Shown piece after piece: positions 11,468 through 25,802 of a stretch of 64,000 nt of DNA. The first letter of the stretch is position 1. Each line of letters starts with the position of its first letter. Position numbers and translations under genes: made by a program. The notes under the pieces are model-generated. The model worked only from the letters and a program-made list of their open reading frames with translations, had not been told where the DNA came from and did no database searches. This stretch comes from Hetaerina americana (lineage: Eukaryota > Arthropoda > Insecta > Odonata > Calopterygidae): NCBI GenBank assembly GCA_022747635.1, contig JAKTNV010000773.1, positions 1-64,000 on the forward strand, read 5' to 3'.

Positions 11468-14334
11468 GTTGAAAACTTTACTCGGATCCCATTAATCTCC
11501 ATTATTCTAAAAGAGAATAAGATGCCATCAGAAATTGTGAAATAAATAAGATAATGTTTACATTCAATATAAATACATTATTCATTCGTTACACATATTC
11601 ATAATACATTAAGCATATATTCAATATATATTATATTTAATGTATCTGGGATAATATTGTCCTTGCCCCTCCCTCAAAGAGTATATGTAAAAAATGAAAC
11701 AATCCTGGCACCTGCAATAAACAAGCCACCTACATTTTTCAACTTACACTGAAGACTATAATGATAAATGTGAAATTACATTTTCTTAATGATTCACCAT
11801 GGTTAAAGTATTATAATTTGTCACAATTATTCAATCAACTCATTAGTAAAAAGAGAAGCCAATTTTATAAATAAGTACATTTCAGCCATGAGATATTTTT
11901 CAGGTATGCATCAAGAATCCTTGATTTTAAGAGAAATAAGGAAACGTAAATACAGCAATTATGCTAATCATACAATTCTTAGTAGTAAATACCTTGTACT
12001 TTATTGTTAGACAAAAATTTTTAAACGCAGTCTCCTAGAACTACACATTCTACTTAATTGCATTCTCATGGTGGAGTTTAATCTTTAGGATGACAACCTG
12101 AGGATGATCCAAGTCAAGGAAGCTGCTATGCAATAGAAAATACAAAAATCTCAAACCAAAAAAAATATTTTACCCTATATAACAAAGTAAATGAAATCTA
12201 AATGTCATCACCAGTTTTTGCTAGTCTTTTCTTGATATTCTTGCTCATTGTCCCTGTCATCAACTCCCTCCTCCTTGTAAAAGCCTCTTTGCCTAGCACA
12301 AATCTTCTCCTTACGTCCCTACTACTTTGACCGTATTGGTCCAAAACACTTCCAAGATAAAGAAACTGTTCTACCTGCTCTAGTTTCTGCCCTCCAATTT
12401 TAATGTTTAGCTTACCCTATTCCTTCCTGGAATATCGCATAACCTTTGTTTTATTAATATTGACTCTCATCCCATACCTCCTGCACTGAATTTCCAATTC
12501 ACTCAGCATTTCTTGAAACCGCTTGGCTGACTGACAAACTAAAGCTTGGTCATCAGCGATTCTAACCGATTTTACAAATTCCCGACCCACTTTCATTCCT
12601 AACTCCAGTACTTCCCATGCATCTTTAATCATTTCCTCTGCATACGGGTTGAAAGGCAACATTATTATGGGTAACCTGTCCTTACACCTCTTCCTAACAC
12701 TGCCCATCCGGACTCCCAGTTCCGAAATTGCACCAAAGAAGTCTGAGACATGTATAGGTTGCGGATTAGCCTCCTTTCCCTACAATCTATTCCTATTTTG
12801 GCAATATATTAGTTAGTTTATTCAATCCACTCTATCAAACGCCTTTTCAAAATCTGCGAAACAGGAAAATACCTCCTGGTTGCATTCTAATTCCTCTCAA
12901 TTAGTAATCCCATGACTGCAATGGCATCGACCGTTCCTCTCCCCTTCCTAAACTCAAATTGATCAACCCCCAAAAAATCATTTGTCTTACTCTCCATCCT
13001 TTTGTGGAAGATCCTGAGAACCACTCGACCTGCGTGGGATATCAAACTTTTTGTCCTGTAGTCCTCACATGAGGTAGCCTTTACCTTTTTCAGAATAGGC
13101 ACTAAAAATGATCTCACAAAGTCTTCCGGCCAGATTCCTTCCTCATAGATACTACAAATCAGCCCATATAGCCTATTCCTCCCACATTTTGTTGAACAAC
13201 ACATTTATTCCGCAAAAAATGTTATCCAACCCCTCGGCCTTATTTAGTTTCATCTTCCTTAATGCTCTTTCTCTCTCATCCGCAAGTATGCCTGGGGCTC
13301 AGCTCTCTAGGTCATGTTCCTAATCTATGTCCAAATTTGTTGGTTTAGGTTTTGACATATGCAAGTAAAAATAAAAAAATAAGCAGTTGTCCAAAAGTAA
13401 TGAATATGCAAAGCTATGACAAACCAGATGCATAAAAATCGTGATGCTTACCATATAACAAAATAAAATAAAGATATAACATAATTCAGTGGATGTAAAG
13501 ACTCACATTTGAAGAACACATTTTGGTATAAGTGATCATCAATCTTATGTTTTAACGTCAAGGCAAAACACCTTTCCCACTTTCCATTAAGGCATTAAAC
13601 AAATGATCGGGTAAGCAATGATGATCCCTGTTCTTTCCCTACAGCAGGGGTCATCAATAATTTCTGCTACAAAGGCTTCTCAAGTACAAAATCATGACAA
13701 TAAAAAAGGGGATAATGTAAATTAACAACACCTAAACATAGGCAATCATTGCATATTCAAAGAAAGCCAACATAAATACTATCACCTATGCAGTTGTATG
13801 TCTAACTGTCTGCCAAAAAGGCTTCTTAAGCACAAAATCATAAAATAATAATAACAGAGGGGACATTGTAATTAACTACACTTTTACATGGACAATCATT
13901 AGACATTCAAAGGAAGCCAAAACCACTACTATCACTTACACAGCTTTGCATCTGACTTTCTGCTACCAGGGCTTCTCAAGTAAAAAAACATAACAATGAA
14001 AATTAACAACACCTAAACATTGGATATCAGTAAATATTCATAGCAAGCAAAAATCAATTCCCTCACTTATGCAGTTGATTACCTAACTCTCTGCTTCAAG
14101 TACTTCTTATGTACAAAATCATTTCAATAATAGATGGGACATTGTAAATTGACCACACTTAAACATAGGCAATTAAGACATATTTAAAGAATGCAAAAAT
14201 CAAAGCAGTTGGAAGGTGCAGCTATTTGGTTGAGGTGTGCAAAAATTCATCTTCCAAAGCTCATTATTCACCTCTCCTGGATCTTCGTTGCCCTCCTCCG
14301 AGTTTTCCCCTGCAAGGGATTCTATTTTAACAAT
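11468..14334. repeat. Satellite unit copy 5
   Basis: Haplotype A-A-G-T-A, with A at 12354. It is the only copy that has A at marker 2 together with G at marker 3, so it is an intermediate or recombinant between the main haplotype and that of copies 7-9. Confidence 0.97.
12201..13330 (-). pseudogene. LINE RT relic, copy 5
   Basis: Proline form. The base at 12354 is a silent leucine-codon change in the thumb-like part. Confidence 0.87.
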
Positions 14335-17201
14335 GTTGAAAACTTTACTCGGATCCCATTAATCTCCATTATTCTAAAAGAGAATAAGATGCCATCAGAA
14401 ATTGTGAAATAAATAAGATAATGTTTACATTCAATATAAATACATTATTCATTCGTTACACATATTCATAATACATTAAGCATATATTCAATATATATTA
14501 TATTTAATGTATCTGGGATAATATTGTCCTTGCCCCTCCCTCAAAGAGTATATGTAAAAAATGAAACAATCCTGGCACCTGCAATAAACAAGCCACCTAC
14601 ATTTTTCAACTTACACTGAAGACTATAATGATAAATGTGAAATTACATTTTCTTAATGATTCACCATGGTTAAAGTATTATAATTTGTCACAATTATTCA
14701 ATCAACTCATTAGTAAAAAGAGAAGCCAATTTTATAAATAAGTACATTTCAGCCATGAGATATTTTTCAGGTATGCATCAAGAATCCTTGATTTTAAGAG
14801 AAATAAGGAAACGTAAATACAGCAATTATGCTAATCATACAATTCTTAGTAGTAAATACCTTGTACTTTATTGTTAGACAAAAATTTTTAAACGCAGTCT
14901 CCTAGAACTACACATTCTACTTAATTGCATTCTCATGGTGGAGTTTAATCTTTAGGATGACAACCTGAGGATGATCCAAGTCAAGGAAGCTGCTATGCAA
15001 TAGAAAATACAAAAATCTCAAACCAAAAAAAATATTTTACCCTATATAACAAAGTAAATGAAATCTAAATGTCATCACCAGTTTTTGCTAGTCTTTTCTT
15101 GATATTCTTGCTCATTGTCCCTGTCATCAACTCCCTCCTCCTTGTAAAAGCCTCTTTGCCTAGCACAAATCTTCTCCTTACGTCCCTACTACTTTGACCG
15201 TATTGGTCCAAAACACTTCCGAGATAAAGAAACTGTTCTACCTGCTCTAGTTTCTGCCCTCCAATTTTAATGTTTAGCTTACCCTATTCCTTCCTGGAAT
15301 ATCGCATAACCTTTGTTTTATTAATATTGACTCTCATCCCATACCTCCTGCACTGAATTTCCAATTCACTCAGCATTTCTTGAAACCGCTTGGCTGACTG
15401 ACAAACTAAAGCTTGGTCATCAGCGATTCTAACCGATTTTACAAATTCCCGACCCACTTTCATTCCTAACTCCAGTACTTCCCATGCATCTTTAATCATT
15501 TCCTCTGCATACGGGTTGAAAGGCAACATTATTATGGGTAACCTGTCCTTACACCTCTTCCTAACACTGCCCATCCGGACTCCCAGTTCCGAAATTGCAC
15601 CAAAGAAGTCTGAGACATGTATAGGTTGCGGATTAGCCTCCTTTCCCTACAATCTATTCCTATTTTGGCAATATATTAGTTAGTTTATTCAATCCACTCT
15701 ATCAAACGCCTTTTCAAAATCTGCGAAACAGGAAAATACCTCCTGGTTGCATTCTAATTCCTCTCAATTAGTAATCCCATGACTGCAATGGCATCGACCG
15801 TTCCTCTCCCCTTCCTAAACTCAAATTGATCAACCCCCAAAAAATCATTTGTCTTACTCTCCATCCTTTTGTGGAAGATCCTGAGAACCACTCGACCTGC
15901 GTGGGATATCAAACTTTTTGTCCTGTAGTCCTCACATGAGGTAGCCTTTACCTTTTTCAGAATAGGCACTAAAAATGATCTCACAAAGTCTTCCGGCCAG
16001 ATTCCTTCCTCATAGATACTACAAATCAGCCCATATAGCCTATTCCTCCCACATTTTGTTGAACAACACATTTATTCCGCAAAAAATGTTATCCAACCCC
16101 TCGGCCTTATTTAGTTTCATCTTCCTTAATGCTCTTTCTCTCTCATCCGCAAGTATGCCTGGGGCTCAGCTCTCTAGGTCATGTTCCTAATCTATGTCCA
16201 AATTTGTTGGTTTAGGTTTTGACATATGCAAGTAAAAATAAAAAAATAAGCAGTTGTCCAAAAGTAATGAATATGCAAAGCTATGACAAACCAGATGCAT
16301 AAAAATCGTGATGCTTACCATATAACAAAATAAAATAAAGATATAACATAATTCAGTGGATGTAAAGACTCACATTTGAAGAACACATTTTGGTATAAGT
16401 GATCATCAATCTTATGTTTTAACGTCAAGGCAAAACACCTTTCCCACTTTCCATTAAGGCATTAAACAAATGATCGGGTAAGCAATGATGATCCCTGTTC
16501 TTTCCCTACAGCAGGGGTCATCAATAATTTCTGCTACAAAGGCTTCTCAAGTACAAAATCATGACAATAAAAAAGGGGATAATGTAAATTAACAACACCT
16601 AAACATAGGCAATCATTGCATATTCAAAGAAAGCCAACATAAATACTATCACCTATGCAGTTGTATGTCTAACTGTCTGCCAAAAAGGCTTCTTAAGCAC
16701 AAAATCATAAAATAATAATAACAGAGGGGACATTGTAATTAACTACACTTTTACATGGACAATCATTAGACATTCAAAGGAAGCCAAAACCACTACTATC
16801 ACTTACACAGCTTTGCATCTGACTTTCTGCTACCAGGGCTTCTCAAGTAAAAAAACATAACAATGAAAATTAACAACACCTAAACATTGGATATCAGTAA
16901 ATATTCATAGCAAGCAAAAATCAATTCCCTCACTTATGCAGTTGATTACCTAACTCTCTGCTTCAAGTACTTCTTATGTACAAAATCATTTCAATAATAG
17001 ATGGGACATTGTAAATTGACCACACTTAAACATAGGCAATTAAGACATATTTAAAGAATGCAAAAATCAAAGCAGTTGGAAGGTGCAGCTATTTGGTTGA
17101 GGTGTGCAAAAATTCATCTTCCAAAGCTCATTATTCACCTCTCCTGGATCTTCGTTGCCCTCCTCCGAGTTTTCCCCTGCAAGGGATTCTATTTTAACAA
17201 T
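14335..17201. repeat. Satellite unit copy 6
   Basis: Haplotype A-G-G-T-A; no difference from copy 4 noticed. Confidence 0.97.
15068..16197 (-). pseudogene. LINE RT relic, copy 6
   Basis: No difference from the reference relic seen. Confidence 0.87.
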
Positions 17202-20068
17202 GTTGAAAACTTTACTCGGATCCCATTAATCTCCATTATTCTAAAAGAGAATAAGATGCCATCAGAAATTGTGAAATAAATAAGATAATGTTTACATTCA
17301 ATATAAATACATTATTCATTCGTTACACATATTCATAATACATTAAGCATATATTCAATATATATTATATTTAATGTATCTGGGATAATATTGTCCTTGC
17401 CCCTCCCTCAAAGAGTATATGTAAAAAATGAAACAATCCTGGCACCTGCAATAAACAAGCCACCTACATTTTTCAACTTACACTGAAGACTATAATGATA
17501 AATGTGAAATTACATTTTCTTAATGATTCACCATGGTTAAAGTATTATAATTTGTCACAATTATTCAATCAACTCATTAGTAAAAAGAGAAGCCAATTTT
17601 ATAAATAAGTACATTTCAGCCATGAGATATTTTTCAGGTATGCATCAAGAATCCTTGATTTTAAGAGAAATAAGGAAACGTAAATACAGCAATTATGCTA
17701 ATCATACAATTCTTAGTAGTAAATACCTTGTACTTTATTGTTAGACAAAAATTTTTAAACGCAGTCTCCTAGAACTACACATTCTACTTAATTGCATTCT
17801 CATGGTGGAGTTTAATCTTTAGGATGACAACCTGAGGATGATCCAAGTCAAGGAAGCTGCTATGCAATAGAAAATACAAAAATCTCAAACCAAAAAAAAT
17901 ATTTTACCCTATATAACAAAGTAAATGAAATCTAAATGTCATCACCAGTTTTTGCTAGTCTTTTCTTGATATTCTTGCTCATTGTCCCTGTCATCAACTC
18001 CCTCCTCCTTGTAAAAGCCTCTTTGCCTAGCACAAATCTTCTCCTTACGTCCCTACTACTTTGACCGTATTGGTCCAAAACACTTCCAAGATAAAGAAAC
18101 TGTTCTACCTGCTCTAGTTTCTGCCCTCCAATTTTAATGTTTAGCTTACCCTATTCCTTCCTGGAATATCGCATAACCTTTGTTTTATTAATATTGACTC
18201 TCATCCCATACCTCCTGCACTGAATTTCCAATTCACTCAGCATTTCTTGAAACCGCTTGGCTGACTGACAAACTAAAGCTTGGTCATCAGCGATTCTAAC
18301 CGATTTTACAAATTCCCGACCCACTTTCATTCCTAACTCCAGTACTTCCCATGCATCTTTAATCATTTCCTCTGCATACAGGTTGAAAGGCAACATTATT
18401 ATGGGTAACCTGTCCTTACACCTCTTCCTAACACTGCCCATCCGGACTCCCAGTTCCGAAATTGCACCAAAGAAGTCTGAGACATGTATAGGTTGCGGAT
18501 TAGCCTCCTTTCCCTACAATCTATTCCTATTTTGGCAATATATTAGTTAGTTTATTCAATCCACTCTATCAAACGCCTTTTCAAAATCTGCGAAACAGGA
18601 AAATACCTCCTGGTTGCATTCTAATTCCTCTCAATTAGTAATCCCATGACTGCAATGGCATCGACCGTTCCTCTCCCCTTCCTAAACTCAAATTGATCAA
18701 CCCCCAAAAAATCATTTGTCTTACTCTCCATCCTTTTGTGGAAGATCCTGAGAACCACTCGACCTGCGTGGGATATCAAACTTTTTGTCCTGTAGTCCTC
18801 ACATGAGGTAGCCTTTACCTTTTTCAGAATAGGCACTAAAAATGATCTCACAAAGTCTTCCGGCCAGATTCCTTCCTCATAGATACTACAAATCAGCCCA
18901 TATAGCCTATTCCTCCCACATTTTGTTGAACAACACATTTATTCCGCAAAAAATGTTATCCAACCCCTCGGCCTTATTTAGTTTCATCTTCCTTAATGCT
19001 CTTTCTCTCTCATCCGCAAGTATGCCTGGGGCTCAGCTCTCTAGGTCATGTTCCTAATCTATGTCCAAATTTGTTGGTTTAGGTTTTGACATATGCAAGT
19101 AAAAATAAAAAAATAAGCAGTTGTCCAAAAGTAATGAATATGCAAAGCTATGACAAACCAGATGCATAAAAATCGTGATGCTTACCATATAACAAAATAA
19201 AATAAAGATATAACATAATTCAGTGGATGTAAAGACTCACATTTGAAGAACACATTTTGGTATAAGTGATCATCAATCTTATGTTTTAACGTCAAGGCAA
19301 AACACCTTTCCCACTTTCCATTAAGGCATTAAACAAATGATCGGGTAAGCAATGATGATCCCTGTTCTTTCCCTACAGCAGGGGTCATCAATAATTTCTG
19401 CTACAAAGGCTTCTCAAGTACAAAATCATGACAATAAAAAAGGGGATAATGTAAATTAACAACACCTAAACATAGGCAATCATTGCATATTCAAAGAAAG
19501 CCAACATAAATACTATCACCTATGCAGTTGTATGTCTAACTGTCTGCCAAAAAGGCTTCTTAAGCACAAAATCATAAAATAATAATAACAGAGGGGACAT
19601 TGTAATTAACTACACTTTTACATGGACAATCATTAGACATTCAAAGGAAGCCAAAACCACTACTATCACTTACACAGCTTTGCATCTGACTTTCTGCTAC
19701 CAGGGCTTCTCAAGTAAAAAAACATAACAATGAAAATTAACAACACCTAAACATTGGATATCAGTAAATATTCATAGCAAGCAAAAATCAATTCCCTCAC
19801 TTATGCAGTTGATTACCTAACTCTCTGCTTCAAGTACTTCTTATGTACAAAATCATTTCAATAATAGATGGGACATTGTAAATTGACCACACTTAAACAT
19901 AGGCAATTAAGACATATTTAAAGAATGCAAAAATCAAAGCAGTTGGAAGGTGCAGCTATTTGGTTGAGGTGTGCAAAAATTCATCTTCCAAAGCTCATTA
20001 TTCACCTCTCCTGGATCTTCGTTGCCCTCCTCCGAGTTTTCCCCTGCAAGGGATTCTATTTTAACAAT
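17202..20068. repeat. Satellite unit copy 7
   Basis: Haplotype A-A-A-T-A (A at 18088 and 18380), the same as copy 14. Confidence 0.97.
17935..19064 (-). pseudogene. LINE RT relic, copy 7
   Basis: Leucine form at residue 21, plus the silent thumb change at 18088. Confidence 0.87.
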
Positions 20069-22935
20069 GTTGAAAACTTTACTCGGATCCCATTAATCTC
20101 CATTATTCTAAAAGAGAATAAGATGCCATCAGAAATTGTGAAATAAATAAGATAATGTTTACATTCAATATAAATACATTATTCATTCGTTACACATATT
20201 CATAATACATTAAGCATATATTCAATATATATTATATTTAATGTATCTGGGATAATATTGTCCTTGCCCCTCCCTCAAAGAGTATATGTAAAAAATGAAA
20301 CAATCCTGGCACCTGCAATAAACAAGCCACCTACATTTTTCAACTTACACTGAAGACTATAATGATAAATGTGAAATTACATTTTCTTAATGATTCACCA
20401 TGGTTAAAGTATTATAATTTGTCACAATTATTCAATCAACTCATTAGTAAAAAGAGAAGCCAATTTTATAAATAAGTACATTTCAGCCATGAGATATTTT
20501 TCAGGTATGCATCAAGAATCCTTGATTTTAAGAGAAATAAGGAAACGTAAATACAGCAATTATGCTAATCATACAATTCTTAGTAGTAAATACCTTGTAC
20601 TTTATTGTTAGACAAAAATTTTTAAACGCAGTCTCCTAGAACTACACATTCTACTTAATTGCATTCTCATGGTGGAGTTTAATCTTTAGGATGACAACCT
20701 GAGGATGATCCAAGTCAAGGAAGCTGCTATGCAATAGAAAATACAAAAATCTCAAACCAAAAAAAATATTTTACCCTATATAACAAAGTAAATGAAATCT
20801 AAATGTCATCACCAGTTTTTGCTAGTCTTTTCTTGATATTCTTGCTCATTGTCCCTGTCATCAACTCCCTCCTCCTTGTAAAAGCCTCTTTGCCTAGCAC
20901 AAATCTTCTCCTTACGTCCCTACTACTTTGACCGTATTGGTCCAAAACACTTCCAAGATAAAGAAACTGTTCTACCTGCTCTAGTTTCTGCCCTCCAATT
21001 TTAATGTTTAGCTTACCCTATTCCTTCCTGGAATATCGCATAACCTTTGTTTTATTAATATTGACTCTCATCCCATACCTCCTGCACTGAATTTCCAATT
21101 CACTCAGCATTTCTTGAAACCGCTTGGCTGACTGACAAACTAAAGCTTGGTCATCAGCGATTCTAACCGATTTTACAAATTCCCGACCCACTTTCATTCC
21201 TAACTCCAGTACTTCCCATGCATCTTTAATCATTTCCTCTGCATACAGGTTGAAAGGCAACATTATTATGGGTAACCTGTCCTTACACCTCTTCCTAACA
21301 CTGCCCATCCGGACTCCCAGTTCCGAAATTGCACCAAAGAAGTCTGAGACATGTATAGGTTGCGGATTAGCCTCCTTTCCCTACAATCTATTCCTATTTT
21401 GGCAATATATTAGTTAGTTTATTCAATCCACTCTATCAAACGCCTTTTCAAAATCTGCGAAACAGGAAAATACCTCCTGGTTGCATTCTAATTCCTCTCA
21501 ATTAGTAATCCCATGACTGCAATGGCATCGACCGTTCCTCTCCCCTTCCTAAACTCAAATTGATCAACCCCCAAAAAATCATTTGTCTTACTCTCCATCC
21601 TTTTGTGGAAGATCCTGAGAACCACTCGACCTGCGTGGGATATCAAACTTTTTGTCCTGTAGTCCTCACATGAGGTAGCCTTTACCTTTTTCAGAATAGG
21701 CACTAAAAATGATCTCACAAAGTCTTCCGGCCAGATTCCTTCCTCATAGATACTACAAATCAGCCCATATAGCCTATTCCTCCCACATTTTGTTGAACAA
21801 CACATTTATTCCGCAAAAAATGTTATCCAACCCCTCGGCCTTATTTAGTTTCATCTTCCTTAATGCTCTTTCTCTCTCATCCGCAAGTATGCCTGGGGCT
21901 CAGCTCTCTAGGTCATGTTCCTAATCTATGTCCAAATTTGTTGGTTTAGGTTTTGACATATGCAAGTAAAAATAAAAAAATAAGCAGTTGTCCAAAAGTA
22001 ATGAATATGCAAAGCTATGACAAACCAGATGCATAAAAATCGTGATGCTTACCATATAACAAAATAAAATAAAGATATAACATAATTCAGTGGATGTAAA
22101 GACTCACATTTGAAGAACACATTTTGGTATAAGTGATCATCAATCTTATGTTTTAACGTCAAGGCAAAACACCTTTCCCACTTTCCATTAAGGCATTAAA
22201 CAAATGATCGGGTAAGCAATGATGATCCCTGTTCTTTCCCTACAGCAGGGGTCATCAATAATTTCTGCTACAAAGGCTTCTCAAGTACAAAATCATGACA
22301 ATAAAAAAGGGGATAATGTAAATTAACAACACCTAAACATAGGCAATCATTGCATATTCAAAGAAAGCCAACATAAATACTATCACCTATGCAGTTGTAT
22401 GTCTAACTGTCTGCCAAAAAGGCTTCTTAAGCACAAAATCATAAAATAATAATAACAGAGGGGACATTGTAATTAACTACACTTTTACATGGACAATCAT
22501 TAGACATTCAAAGGAAGCCAAAACCACTACTATCACTTACACAGCTTTGCATCTGACTTTCTGCTACCAGGGCTTCTCAAGTAAAAAAACATAACAATGA
22601 AAATTAACAACACCTAAACATTGGATATCAGTAAATATTCATAGCAAGCAAAAATCTATTCCCTCACTTATGCAGTTGATTACCTAACTCTCTGCTTCAA
22701 GTACTTCTTATGTACAAAATCATTTCAATAATAGATGGGACATTGTAAATTGACCACACTTAAACATAGGCAATTAAGACATATTTAAAGAATGCAAAAA
22801 TCAAAGCAGTTGGAAGGTGCAGCTATTTGGTTGAGGTGTGCAAAAATTCATCTTCCAAAGCTCATTATTCACCTCTCCTGGATCTTCGTTGCCCTCCTCC
22901 GAGTTTTCCCCTGCAAGGGATTCTATTTTAACAAT
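20069..22935. repeat. Satellite unit copy 8
   Basis: Haplotype A-A-A-T-T (A at 20955 and 21247, T at 22657). It starts the six-unit block whose pattern recurs from copy 14. Confidence 0.97.
20802..21931 (-). pseudogene. LINE RT relic, copy 8
   Basis: Leucine form at residue 21, plus the silent thumb change at 20955. Confidence 0.87.
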
Positions 22936-25802
22936 GTTGAAAACTTTACTCGGATCCCATTAATCTCCATTATTCTAAAAGAGAATAAGATGCCATCAGA
23001 AATTGTGAAATAAATAAGATAATGTTTACATTCAATATAAATACATTATTCATTCGTTACACATATTCATAATACATTAAGCATATATTCAATATATATT
23101 ATATTTAATGTATCTGGGATAATATTGTCCTTGCCCCTCCCTCAAAGAGTATATGTAAAAAATGAAACAATCCTGGCACCTGCAATAAACAAGCCACCTA
23201 CATTTTTCAACTTACACTGAAGACTATAATGATAAATGTGAAATTACATTTTCTTAATGATTCACCATGGTTAAAGTATTATAATTTGTCACAATTATTC
23301 AATCAACTCATTAGTAAAAAGAGAAGCCAATTTTATAAATAAGTACATTTCAGCCATGAGATATTTTTCAGGTATGCATCAAGAATCCTTGATTTTAAGA
23401 GAAATAAGGAAACGTAAATACAGCAATTATGCTAATCATACAATTCTTAGTAGTAAATACCTTGTACTTTATTGTTAGACAAAAATTTTTAAACGCAGTC
23501 TCCTAGAACTACACATTCTACTTAATTGCATTCTCATGGTGGAGTTTAATCTTTAGGATGACAACCTGAGGATGATCCAAGTCAAGGAAGCTGCTATGCA
23601 ATAGAAAATACAAAAATCTCAAACCAAAAAAAATATTTTACCCTATATAACAAAGTAAATGAAATCTAAATGTCATCACCAGTTTTTGCTAGTCTTTTCT
23701 TGATATTCTTGCTCATTGTCCCTGTCATCAACTCCCTCCTCCTTGTAAAAGCCTCTTTGCCTAGCACAAATCTTCTCCTTACGTCCCTACTACTTTGACC
23801 GTATTGGTCCAAAACACTTCCAAGATAAAGAAACTGTTCTACCTGCTCTAGTTTCTGCCCTCCAATTTTAATGTTTAGCTTACCCTATTCCTTCCTGGAA
23901 TATCGCATAACCTTTGTTTTATTAATATTGACTCTCATCCCATACCTCCTGCACTGAATTTCCAATTCACTCAGCATTTCTTGAAACCGCTTGGCTGACT
24001 GACAAACTAAAGCTTGGTCATCAGCGATTCTAACCGATTTTACAAATTCCCGACCCACTTTCATTCCTAACTCCAGTACTTCCCATGCATCTTTAATCAT
24101 TTCCTCTGCATACAGGTTGAAAGGCAACATTATTATGGGTAACCTGTCCTTACACCTCTTCCTAACACTGCCCATCCGGACTCCCAGTTCCGAAATTGCA
24201 CCAAAGAAGTCTGAGACATGTATAGGTTGCGGATTAGCCTCCTTTCCCTACAATCTATTCCTATTTTGGCAATATATTAGTTAGTTTATTCAATCCACTC
24301 TATCAAACGCCTTTTCAAAATCTGCGAAACAGGAAAATACCTCCTGGTTGCATTCTAATTCCTCTCAATTAGTAATCCCATGACTGCAATGGCATCGACC
24401 GTTCCTCTCCCCTTCCTAAACTCAAATTGATCAACCCCCAAAAAATCATTTGTCTTACTCTCCATCCTTTTGTGGAAGATCCTGAGAACCACTCGACCTG
24501 CGTGGGATATCAAACTTTTTGCCCTGTAGTCCTCACATGAGGTAGCCTTTACCTTTTTCAGAATAGGCACTAAAAATGATCTCACAAAGTCTTCCGGCCA
24601 GATTCCTTCCTCATAGATACTACAAATCAGCCCATATAGCCTATTCCTCCCACATTTTGTTGAACAACACATTTATTCCGCAAAAAATGTTATCCAACCC
24701 CTCGGCCTTATTTAGTTTCATCTTCCTTAATGCTCTTTCTCTCTCATCCGCAAGTATGCCTGGGGCTCAGCTCTCTAGGTCATGTTCCTAATCTATGTCC
24801 AAATTTGTTGGTTTAGGTTTTGACATATGCAAGTAAAAATAAAAAAATAAGCAGTTGTCCAAAAGTAATGAATATGCAAAGCTATGACAAACCAGATGCA
24901 TAAAAATCGTGATGCTTACCATATAACAAAATAAAATAAAGATATAACATAATTCAGTGGATGTAAAGACTCACATTTGAAGAACACATTTTGGTATAAG
25001 TGATCATCAATCTTATGTTTTAACGTCAAGGCAAAACACCTTTCCCACTTTCCATTAAGGCATTAAACAAATGATCGGGTAAGCAATGATGATCCCTGTT
25101 CTTTCCCTACAGCAGGGGTCATCAATAATTTCTGCTACAAAGGCTTCTCAAGTACAAAATCATGACAATAAAAAAGGGGATAATGTAAATTAACAACACC
25201 TAAACATAGGCAATCATTGCATATTCAAAGAAAGCCAACATAAATACTATCACCTATGCAGTTGTATGTCTAACTGTCTGCCAAAAAGGCTTCTTAAGCA
25301 CAAAATCATAAAATAATAATAACAGAGGGGACATTGTAATTAACTACACTTTTACATGGACAATCATTAGACATTCAAAGGAAGCCAAAACCACTACTAT
25401 CACTTACACAGCTTTGCATCTGACTTTCTGCTACCAGGGCTTCTCAAGTAAAAAAACATAACAATGAAAATTAACAACACCTAAACATTGGATATCAGTA
25501 AATATTCATAGCAAGCAAAAATCTATTCCCTCACTTATGCAGTTGATTACCTAACTCTCTGCTTCAAGTACTTCTTATGTACAAAATCATTTCAATAATA
25601 GATGGGACATTGTAAATTGACCACACTTAAACATAGGCAATTAAGACATATTTAAAGAATGCAAAAATCAAAGCAGTTGGAAGGTGCAGCTATTTGGTTG
25701 AGGTGTGCAAAAATTCATCTTCCAAAGCTCATTATTCACCTCTCCTGGATCTTCGTTGCCCTCCTCCGAGTTTTCCCCTGCAAGGGATTCTATTTTAACA
25801 AT
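22936..25802. repeat. Satellite unit copy 9
   Basis: Haplotype A-A-A-C-T (A at 23822 and 24114, C at 24522, T at 25524). Only copy 15 shares this combination. Confidence 0.97.
23669..24798 (-). pseudogene. LINE RT relic, copy 9
   Basis: Leucine form, the silent thumb change at 23822, and Thr-to-Ala at residue 51 of the 105-codon segment (base 24522). Confidence 0.87.
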